Both the position numbers and the translations under genes were made by a program. A stretch of DNA of 64,000 bases, from positions 62,001-126,000 of the forward strand of contig NZ_SPQO01000008.1 of assembly GCF_004570325.1 (NCBI RefSeq). Reading direction: 5' to 3'. Positions 1 to 8,658 of this stretch are shown piece after piece. The DNA comes from Mycobacterium sp. PS03-16. Lineage in GTDB: Bacteria > Actinomycetota > Actinomycetes > Mycobacteriales > Mycobacteriaceae. How positions within the stretch are numbered: position 1 is the stretch's first letter; each line of letters starts with the position of its first letter. The notes under the pieces are model-generated. The model was not told the origin of the DNA. It made no database searches and worked only from the letters and a program-made list of their open reading frames with translations.

Positions 1-816
1 CTGGCCGAGTTCGCCCACGTGATCGCCGCGAAGTACCCGGTCACCGTCGCGCTGCACACCGACCACTGCCCGAAGGACAAGCTCGACACGTACGTGCGCC
101 CGCTGCTGGCGCTCTCCGCCGAACGGGTCGGCGCCGGCCGTGATCCGCTGTTCCAGTCGCACATGTGGGACGGGTCGGCGGTGCCGATCGACGAGAACCT
201 GTCGATCGCGCAGGAGCTGCTCGCCCAGGCCGCGGCCGCCAAGATCGTCCTCGAGGTCGAGATCGGGGTGGTCGGCGGCGAGGAGGACGGTGTCGAGGCC
301 GAGATCAACGACAAGCTCTACACCACGCCCGAGGACTTCGAGAAGACCGTCGACGCGCTCGGCGCCGGTGAGCGCGGCCGCTACCTGCTGGCGGCGACGT
401 TCGGCAACGTGCACGGCGTGTACAAGCCCGGCAACGTCAAACTCAAGCCGGAGGTACTCGCCGAAGGGCAGAAGGTGGCCGCCGCCAAGCTCGGATTGTC
501 CGGTGACGCGCAGCCGTTCGACTTCGTGTTCCACGGCGGCTCAGGGTCGCTGAAGTCGGAGATCGAGGACGCGCTGCGCTACGGCGTGGTCAAGATGAAC
601 GTCGACACCGACACCCAGTACGCATTCACCCGCCCGCTGGCCGGGCACATGTTCACCAACTACGACGGCGTGCTCAAGGTCGACGGCGAGGTGGGCAACA
701 AGAAGGTCTACGACCCGCGCAGCTACCTGAAGAAGGCCGAGGCGGGGATGAGCGAGCGGGTCGTCGAGGCCTGCCGGGATCTGCACAGCGCGGGCCGAAG
801 CGTCTCCGCCGGGTGA
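1..816 (+). CDS. fba: Class II fructose-1,6-bisphosphate aldolase, 5' end cut by window
   Basis: Cleaves fructose-1,6-bisphosphate to glyceraldehyde-3-phosphate and DHAP in glycolysis, and runs in reverse in gluconeogenesis; cytosolic, zinc-dependent. The reading frame is open from base 1, so about 74 N-terminal residues lie outside; 271 residues are visible against a usual total near 345. Visible residues 19-24 are HTDHCP, which holds the catalytic Asp and the first zinc-ligand His of class II enzymes. NVHGVYKPG and FHGGSGS supply the other zinc ligands and phosphate loop, and KMNVDTDTQ is the conserved C-terminal substrate segment. An internal GTG at position 19 is not the true start. The gene ends in a strong hairpin facing a convergent gene. 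Confidence 0.95.
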   Translation: MAEFAHVIAAKYPVTVALHTDHCPKDKLDTYVRPLLALSAERVGAGRDPLFQSHMWDGSAVPIDENLSIAQELLAQAAAAKIVLEVEIGVVGGEEDGVEAEINDKLYTTPEDFEKTVDALGAGERGRYLLAATFGNVHGVYKPGNVKLKPEVLAEGQKVAAAKLGLSGDAQPFDFVFHGGSGSLKSEIEDALRYGVVKMNVDTDTQYAFTRPLAGHMFTNYDGVLKVDGEVGNKKVYDPRSYLKKAEAGMSERVVEACRDLHSAGRSVSAG

Positions 817-863
817 TTTCGGTGTAGCTGGTCGCGCCGAGCGCGACGACGTACACCGAAATC
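815..863. terminator. Bipartite hairpin between convergent genes
   Basis: A perfect 12-bp inverted repeat (815-826 GATTTCGGTGTA with 852-863) encloses a second perfect hairpin (832-837 TCGCGC with 841-846). It lies between the fba stop and the stop of the convergent membrane-protein gene at 868, so it could end transcription from both sides. There is no T-run, which is usual for mycobacterial terminators. The role is inferred from position. Confidence 0.6.
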
Positions 864-867
864 GCGA

Positions 868-1698
868 CTAGGGCGTGGGCGCCTGGCAGATCTTCCACTG
901 GTCGTCGCGGTACATCAGGTCGAAGCTGCGGGTCGATCGGGTCTGGGGCGCGAACGCCATGAAGGTCGTCACGTTGGCTTCGGCGTGGTCGCCGTTGATC
1001 ACGATCTGGTCCACGCTGGCCACCACCGGGTACTGCTTGGCGGCGGCCACCCGCTCGTGGGTCTCCGCCCACGAGCGGTCGTCGTAGCCGACGTAGCTGT
1101 CGCGGGTGGCCCCGCAGGTGATGCCGCGCAGCGTGGCCAGGTCGCCGTTCTGGATCGCCACGTCGAACTGTTCGATCGTCGCGCGGACCTGCTCCTCCTG
1201 CGAGGCCGCCGACCCCGGACCGCGGGTCAGCAGGATGGTGCCCAGCACCGCGATCGCCACCAGCGCCGCGATCACCAGCACCACCGCGATCACCCAGCCC
1301 CAGCTGCGCTTGGCCGGCTGCGGGGGACGCGGCGCGTCGCCACGTGCGGGGATCACCTGGGGTCCGGCGGCCTTCTGCGCGGTGAACGGTTCGGTGACCG
1401 CACCGGCCTCGGAGCGGGGGAACACCTCGGTGGCCGGGTCCGGCGGCCGGTCGATCTTCTGCGTCGACCCGGCGTCGAAGCCCGACGGCGCGGTGAAGCG
1501 GCGTTCGCCCTGGCTCGGGTCGTCGGGGTGCGGTGCCCCCGGCGGCGGGTGCGGGGAGATCACCTCGGTGGCGGGTTCGTGGTCGGTGGACGGCGACGGC
1601 ACCGTGGGGTCGTCGGGGCCGGTCGGCCCACCGGGATCACCCGCTGCCGACGGCACGGTCGGCTCGTCGCCCTGTTCGGGCCCTCGTGGGTTCGACAT
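868..1698 (-). CDS. Single-pass membrane protein with Pro-rich cytoplasmic arm and external domain (Rv0361-like)
   Basis: A 276-aa protein. Residues 1-130 are a Pro/Asp/Ser-rich, probably disordered cytoplasmic arm. Residues about 132-158 form one membrane segment after an Arg/Lys patch. Residues 165-276 form a compact extracytoplasmic domain with two cysteines (C195 in ITCG and C271 in WKICQ) that could form a disulfide. Length and position beside fba and the DUF3151 gene match M. tuberculosis Rv0361. The external domain looks like the small NTF2/DUF4878 folds common in mycobacteria; that fold call is an inference. The ATG is preceded by GGAGGAGG about 12 nt upstream. A second protein of the same design is at 20300-20758. 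Function unknown. Confidence 0.8.
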   Translation of the reverse strand: MSNPRGPEQGDEPTVPSAAGDPGGPTGPDDPTVPSPSTDHEPATEVISPHPPPGAPHPDDPSQGERRFTAPSGFDAGSTQKIDRPPDPATEVFPRSEAGAVTEPFTAQKAAGPQVIPARGDAPRPPQPAKRSWGWVIAVVLVIAALVAIAVLGTILLTRGPGSAASQEEQVRATIEQFDVAIQNGDLATLRGITCGATRDSYVGYDDRSWAETHERVAAAKQYPVVASVDQIVINGDHAEANVTTFMAFAPQTRSTRSFDLMYRDDQWKICQAPTP

Positions 1699-1797
1699 CC
1701 CTGCTGCGTTCCTCCTCCAACGACGCTACGGGTGGAGCTTATCGAGCGATTCGAGCCGATGGCCGCACGCCGCGACCGGCACGGCACAATGTCCTTC

Positions 1798-2211
1798 ATG
1801 ACGCGGATGGGTGATCTTCTCGGGCCGGATCCGGTGTTCCTGCCGGGCGATCCGGCGGCCGAGGCGGAACTGGCGGCGAATGAGAACCCGGCGATCGTCG
1901 CGGCGGCGCATCCGTCGGCGTCGGTGGCGTGGGCCCAGCTGGCCGAGGACGCGCTGGCCGCCGATCAGGCCGTCACCGCGTACGCCTACGCCCGCACCGG
2001 ATACCACCGCGGCCTCGACCAGCTGCGCCGCAACGGGTGGAAGGGGTTCGGGCCGGTCCCGTACCGGCATGAACCCAACCGCGGCTTCCTGCGCTGCGTC
2101 GCCGCGCTCGCCCGGGCGGCGGAGACCATCGGCGAGACCGACGAGTACCAGCGCTGCCTGGACCTGCTCGATGACTGCGATCCATCGGCGCGGGGCGAAT
2201 TCGGCTTCTAG
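1798..2211 (+). CDS. DUF3151 family protein (Rv0360c-like)
   Basis: A 137-aa soluble protein from the ATG at 1798; an in-frame ATG at 1789 would add three residues. It starts MGDLLGPDPVFLPGDP and contains the family core TAYAYARTGYHRGLDQLRR followed by GWKGFGPVPY. These are strongly conserved in actinobacterial DUF3151 proteins. The alpha-helical C-terminal half with CLDLLDDCDP is TPR-like in appearance. It is divergent from the membrane-protein gene, sharing the 99-bp region 1699-1797. No ribosome-binding site is visible before either ATG. CAATGT at 1787-1792 could act as a weak -10 for a leaderless ATG at 1798. The molecular role of the family is not established. Confidence 0.85.
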   Translation: MTRMGDLLGPDPVFLPGDPAAEAELAANENPAIVAAAHPSASVAWAQLAEDALAADQAVTAYAYARTGYHRGLDQLRRNGWKGFGPVPYRHEPNRGFLRCVAALARAAETIGETDEYQRCLDLLDDCDPSARGEFGF

Positions 2212-2217
2212 AGGTGC

Positions 2218-2280
2218 CGCCGAGTTCTGCCAGAGGGTCGTCGATCGGCGGCCGGGACGACCGTGGCGTAGAACTCGGCG
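2218..2280. repeat. Imperfect inverted repeat, CCGAGTTCT family, convergent gene end
   Basis: The left arm CGCCGAGTTCTGCC..GGTCGTC and right arm GACGACC..AGAACTCGGCG pair over about 26 bp with small bulges. The element sits just after the DUF3151 stop and before the stop of the convergent CDF gene at 2294. The outer CCGAGTTCT/AGAACTCGG arms recur at 22802-22860, also at a convergent gene end. A bidirectional terminator or REP-like element is inferred. Confidence 0.6.
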
Positions 2281-2293
2281 TGTAGGGCGGCCG

Positions 2294-3193
2294 CTACCAG
2301 TCGTTGCTCTCGCAGTTACAGTTGGCGGCGCCGCGCGGCGGCTCCACCTGCACCGTCGCGTGCGCCAGCCCGCGGGCGGCGAGCACCGCGCGGGCGTCGT
2401 CGAGCACCCGTGACGAGTCGGCCGACGACGTCAGGTGGGCGGTGACCACGTCCTTGCCCGGCACCAGCGTCCACACGTGCAGGTCGTGCACCTCGGTGAC
2501 GCCGTCGACCGCGCACAGCGCGCTGCGCAGCTCGTCGACGTCGATGTGCGCCGGCGAGGACTCCGAGAGGATCCGCAGCGCGGAGCGGGCCAGCGCGATC
2601 GCCCGGGGCAGCACCCACAGCGCGACGAACACCGCGACCACCACGTCGGCGTACGGCCAGCTGGTGGTCAGCGTGACGATGCCGGCGATCAGCACGCCGA
2701 TGCTGCCCACGGTGTCGGCGACCACCTCCATGTAGGCGCCCTTGACGGCCAGGCTCTGCTTCGAGTGCGAGCGCAGCAGCAGCACGACCGCGACGTTGGC
2801 GGCCAGGCCGGCCAGCGCCACCACGATCATCGGGACGCCCGGGATCTCCGGCGCGTCGCCGAGCCGTTCGACCGCCTCGTAGAGGATGAACACCGCCATG
2901 CACAGCAGCAGGACGGCGTTGGCGACCGCGGTGAACACCTCGGCGCGGTGCCAGCCGTAGGTGCGGGCGGGGGAGCTGCTGCCGCGCCGGGCCAGCAGGA
3001 CCGCGGTCAGCCCCATGAACATCGCGACCAGGTCGGTGAGCATATGGCCGGCGTCGGCGAGCAGCGCGATCGAGTTGATCCACAGCGCGGTGACCAGTTC
3101 GACGACGAAGAAGACCGTGAGGATGCCGGCCGCGAGCAGCATGCGGCTGACGCGGGCGTCCGCCCCGTGGCTGTGATCATGACCCGCGCCCAT
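2294..3193 (-). CDS. Cation diffusion facilitator (zinc/divalent metal exporter)
   Basis: A 299-aa CDF antiporter expected to move Zn2+ or a related divalent metal out of the cytoplasm in exchange for protons. It has six membrane segments and a C-terminal cytoplasmic ferredoxin-like domain (HIDVDELRSAL.. VHDLHVWTLVPG). The transport site in the second segment is HxxxD (H50, D54 in DAGHMLTD). The matching site in the fifth segment reads ExxxD (EVVAD) instead of the commoner HxxxD. The N-terminus has HDHSH, and the tail ends in CNCESNDW, a possible extra metal site. The start is ATG at 3193; an upstream in-frame extension to 3253 runs into a neighbouring palindrome and is unlikely. The promoter carries a palindrome typical of ArsR/SmtB operators. 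Confidence 0.88.
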   Translation of the reverse strand: MGAGHDHSHGADARVSRMLLAAGILTVFFVVELVTALWINSIALLADAGHMLTDLVAMFMGLTAVLLARRGSSSPARTYGWHRAEVFTAVANAVLLLCMAVFILYEAVERLGDAPEIPGVPMIVVALAGLAANVAVVLLLRSHSKQSLAVKGAYMEVVADTVGSIGVLIAGIVTLTTSWPYADVVVAVFVALWVLPRAIALARSALRILSESSPAHIDVDELRSALCAVDGVTEVHDLHVWTLVPGKDVVTAHLTSSADSSRVLDDARAVLAARGLAHATVQVEPPRGAANCNCESNDW

Positions 3194-3204
3194 ACGCGTC
3201 AATC

Positions 3205-3222
3205 TATGCGCATACCCGCATA
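3205..3222 (-). promoter_or_regulatory. ArsR/SmtB-like operator upstream of the CDF gene
   Basis: TATGCG (3205-3210), six bases, then CGCATA (3217-3222) is a perfect 6-6-6 inverted repeat 12 bp upstream of the CDF start codon. SmtB/ArsR-type metal sensors such as mycobacterial KmtR and NmtR bind AT-centred repeats of this kind before CDF or P-type exporter genes. That assignment is inferred; no regulator gene lies adjacent. Confidence 0.45.
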
Positions 3223-3238
3223 TGTCAAGGCGTTGCCC

Positions 3239-3300
3239 CGCGAGCAGACGCAAAGTGGCCCGATTTCCAGTGTTCCAGGGCCCTTTTGCGTCTGCTCGCG
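3239..3300. repeat. 23-bp inverted repeat after the site-2 protease gene
   Basis: Arms 3239-3261 (core GCGAGCAGACGCAAA) and 3278-3300 (core TTTGCGTCTGCTCGC) pair with only two mismatches around a 16-nt loop. The element lies just downstream of the minus-strand S2P gene (stop at 3308) and upstream of the CDF promoter, so it probably ends the S2P transcript. Its sequence differs from the CCGAGTTCT palindromes. Confidence 0.65.
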
Positions 3301-3307
3301 CAGAGAC

Positions 3308-4087
3308 TCAGAGCCAGGCCGACCAGAACCGCGTCAGCCCGCCGCCGAACCACACCAGCGCATCGTCGACGCCGGACAACTCGGTGAGCCAGTACACCGC
3401 GCCGAAGAACCACGCATTGAGCGCCGGGGCGAGCAGCAGGATCAGCAGGATGAAGAACCCCCACTGCTTGGCGGGTTCCAGGGCGCGCTGCGTGGCGGGG
3501 CTCAGGTGCGGTTCCAGCGCCCCGTAACCGTCCAGCCCCGGAATCGGCAGCAGGTTGAGCACGACGGCGGTCACCTGCAGGAAGCCCAGGAACGCCACCG
3601 CGGCCCAGAACACCGCATGGCCGGGGTCGTACAGCAGCCGGGTCGCGGCGAGCAGCACGACCGCCAGCACGAGGTTTGCGAACGGGCCGGCGAGGCTGAC
3701 CACCGTCTTCTGCCGCGCGGTCATCCACGAGGTGCGCAGGTACACCGCACCGCCGGGCAGCCCGATGCCACCGAGCGCGATGAACAGCACCGGCAGCCCG
3801 AGCGAGAGCATCGGATGGGAGTACTTCAGCGGGTTGAGCGTGAGATAGCCGCGCATCTCGACGTCGCGGTCGCCGCACCGCCAGGCGGTGAACGCGTGAC
3901 CGAACTCGTGCAGCGACAGCGACACCAGCCAGCCCGCGATGACGAACACGAACACCCCGGCGTACGCGAGCGGCTGCACCGTATCGGCGGCCAGCCAGGC
4001 CGCCACCCCGCCGGCGACGGTGATCGCCACGGCGGCGAGGAACACGGGGCTCGGCCGCACCGACTGGCGCAGCGGGCGGATGCTCAC
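3308..4087 (-). CDS. Site-2 protease family membrane metalloprotease (M50, Rv0359-like)
   Basis: A 259-aa polytopic intramembrane zinc protease. HEFGH at residues 60-64 is the HExxH zinc/catalytic motif inside a membrane segment. LNLLPIPGLDG at 177-187 supplies the third ligand Asp (D186) in the NxxPxPxLDG motif of S2P enzymes. There is no PDZ domain, which places it among the minimal S2P proteins such as Rv0359 rather than RseP/Rip1. It is co-directional with the next upstream gene (4113-4721; 25-bp gap). Such enzymes cleave membrane-anchored regulators; the substrate here is unknown. Confidence 0.85.
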   Translation of the reverse strand: MSIRPLRQSVRPSPVFLAAVAITVAGGVAAWLAADTVQPLAYAGVFVFVIAGWLVSLSLHEFGHAFTAWRCGDRDVEMRGYLTLNPLKYSHPMLSLGLPVLFIALGGIGLPGGAVYLRTSWMTARQKTVVSLAGPFANLVLAVVLLAATRLLYDPGHAVFWAAVAFLGFLQVTAVVLNLLPIPGLDGYGALEPHLSPATQRALEPAKQWGFFILLILLLAPALNAWFFGAVYWLTELSGVDDALVWFGGGLTRFWSAWL

Positions 4088-4112
4088 GACGCAACGTTAC
4101 CGGCGGAGGCGG

Positions 4113-6725
<2,613 letters not shown>

Positions 6726-6729
<4 letters not shown>

Positions 6730-7142
6730 CCCGAAGGCGCGGTTCGGACGCGCAGATGCTTGCGCGCCTCGAGCTCGTCCGCGTCGACCAGCGTGAGCAT
6801 CGGCCGGCCGGGCACGCACACCATGGTGACGGCGAAGCGGCACCGGATGTCGTCGCGGTGGTTGGCATCCGAGTAGTGGATGACGTCGCCGCCCGGTTCC
6901 CAGAACGCCTCGCCGGCGTGGACGACCCTCGGCGGCTGACCTTCGAGCTCGAAGAGCATCTCGCCCTCGAGCACGATCCCGAACGCCGGTCCGCCCGGAT
7001 GCCGGTGCGGGGGCGCCCCTTTACTGCCCGGGGGATAGTCAACGACGACGGTCATCACGTCGGCGCCGGCGGGAAGGGTGGGTCGGTGCACCTCCTGCAC
7101 CACGGTGAAGGCGGACTCCCAGGACGGGTCATGATGCGACAT
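6726..7142 (-). CDS. Cupin-domain protein
   Basis: A 138-aa single-domain cupin. HRHPGGPAFGIVLEGEM is cupin motif 1 with two metal-ligand His and the Glu, and GDVIHYSDANH is motif 2. It could be a dioxygenase, an isomerase or a non-enzymatic binding protein; the sequence does not decide. It is the third gene of a minus-strand run behind the ECF sigma factor and SDR genes (23-bp gap to the SDR), so it is probably part of the sigma-led operon. It shares four bases (CTAA) with the convergent thioesterase gene. Confidence 0.8.
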
Positions 7143-7165
7143 CGCCTGTCTCCCTTCGTCGTTGT

Positions 7166-7888
7166 TCAGACGGCCGAGCCGCCGCCGTCGGCGTGCAGGA
7201 CCGAGCCGGTGATGAAGCTGGCGCGCGGCGAGGCGAGAAACAGCACGGCATGGGCGATCTCCTCCGGTGCCGCGGTGCGGCCGAGCGGCAGTGACCGGCC
7301 CAGCTCCTCATTGACCTCACCCCATTCCGCCTGCACCCCTTCGGTTCTGGTGGGTCCGGGGGCGACGCTGTTGACGCGGATCCCGTGCGGGCCGAACTCC
7401 GCGGCCCAGGTGCGGGTCAGCGACTCCACCGCGGCCTTGGACGCGCTGTAGACGCCGGCGCCGGGGACGCCCTTCGATGCGACCATGGTGGTGACGTTGA
7501 CGATGCTGCCGCTGCCGCGCTCCATCATTCCGGGCACCAGGCCCGCCGCGAGGAAGTACAGGCCCCGCACGTTGGTGTCGAACGTGTGCTGGAACGCGGC
7601 GGAGCCCTGGTCGACGGTGAGCGCCGCCGGGAAGCTCGCGGCGTTGTTGACCAGGATGTCGACCGGACCGGCCTGCGCGACAAGCTCGTCCACCGACCGT
7701 GAGTCGGACAGATCGGCCCGGACGAACCGCGACGCCCCGCCGAGCGTGGCGGCCGCGGCGTCGCCGCGCTGTGCGTCGCGGCCGGTGATGATCACCGTCG
7801 CGCCCTCTTGGGCCAGCAGCCGGGCGCTGGCCAGGCCGATGCCGGCGGTGCCGCCGGTGACGAGTGCGGTCGTGTTCTGCAATTCCAT
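7166..7888 (-). CDS. SDR family NAD(P)-dependent oxidoreductase
   Basis: A 240-aa classical short-chain dehydrogenase. It has TGGTAGIG (dinucleotide-binding Gly motif), NNAAS, and the YSASK catalytic Tyr/Lys with the preceding Ser region VNVTT. The C-terminal HADGGGSAV is typical of the family. The ATG at 7888 lies 14 bp after the sigma-factor stop. Longer in-frame extensions run back through the sigma gene in another frame and are not real. Substrate unknown. Its place in the sigma-factor operon suggests stress or xenobiotic carbonyl reduction (inference). Confidence 0.88.
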   Translation of the reverse strand: MELQNTTALVTGGTAGIGLASARLLAQEGATVIITGRDAQRGDAAAATLGGASRFVRADLSDSRSVDELVAQAGPVDILVNNAASFPAALTVDQGSAAFQHTFDTNVRGLYFLAAGLVPGMMERGSGSIVNVTTMVASKGVPGAGVYSASKAAVESLTRTWAAEFGPHGIRVNSVAPGPTRTEGVQAEWGEVNEELGRSLPLGRTAAPEEIAHAVLFLASPRASFITGSVLHADGGGSAV

Positions 7889-7902
7889 TGCCGCCGCGCC
7901 GT

Positions 7903-8514
7903 TCACGCGATGCACGAGTCGAGGCGGACCGCGGCGGGGCGCGGTGCGAGGTGGGCGAGCGCCAGGCGCATCCGCTTGCGGGCGCGCGACACCCGCGACA
8001 TCACGGTGCCGATCGGGATGTCGAGGATGTCGGCGGTCTCGGCGTAGGTGTAGCCCTGCACGTCGGCGTAGAACAGCGCCTCGGCGAAGCCGGGCGGCAT
8101 CGTGGCCAGCGCCGCCCTGATGTCGCCGTCGGGCAGCCCGTCGATCACCTCGGTCTCGGCCGAGCGCGGACCGCCGGGCAGCCGCCGCGCGCTGCTCGCC
8201 AGATCGCGTTCGGTGAGGTCGTCGGCCGAGACCTCGGTGACGCGGCGACCGCGGGCGTGGTGGGCGCTGACCCACCGGTTGTAGAGGATGCGGAACAGCC
8301 AGGCGCGCAGGTTGGTGCCCTCCTGGAAGGTGCGGAAACCCGCGTACGCGTGCAGCAGCGTGTCCTGCAGCAGGTCGTCGGCGTCAGCGTCGCAGCGGGT
8401 CAGCCGCCGCGCGCCGCGGGCCAGCACGTCGAAGTAGGGCTCGGCTTCGAGCGTGAAGCGGACGGCCAGGTCGTGGTCGGGCGCCGAGGGGGCGGGCGCG
8501 GTGGTGACGGTCAT
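7903..8514 (-). CDS. ECF sigma factor, SigH/SigR-like
   Basis: A 203-aa group 4 sigma factor. Region 2 is DADDLLQDTLLHAYAGFRTF followed by GTNLRAWLFRILYNRW, close in wording to SigH/SigR. Region 4 is ALATMPPGFAEALFYADVQG then YTYAETADILDIPIGTVMSR, the -35-binding helix-turn-helix. A GGGAGG site precedes the ATG. SigH-type factors are normally followed by a zinc anti-sigma (RshA, HxxxCxxC); none is encoded next door, where SDR and cupin genes follow instead. Control could come from a distant anti-sigma or from transcription; the sequence does not show which. Confidence 0.9.
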   Translation of the reverse strand: MTVTTAPAPSAPDHDLAVRFTLEAEPYFDVLARGARRLTRCDADADDLLQDTLLHAYAGFRTFQEGTNLRAWLFRILYNRWVSAHHARGRRVTEVSADDLTERDLASSARRLPGGPRSAETEVIDGLPDGDIRAALATMPPGFAEALFYADVQGYTYAETADILDIPIGTVMSRVSRARKRMRLALAHLAPRPAAVRLDSCIA

Positions 8515-8658
8515 GATCGAACCTCCCGTGGGGTCGATGTCGAGGTGGTAGGGGCCTGATCGCCCTCGTTACCCACCCTCGTGGTCCGCGGGAGAATGCG
8601 AACCCTTGATCACCCGTGGTCTCCGTGGCCCCTTGGGGACCCCTTGACCCCGGGGTGC

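Noticed and set aside
8627..8650. GGGG/CCCC-rich inverted repeats after the LuxR gene
   Set aside because: Several overlapping short pairings are possible but no single convincing stem.
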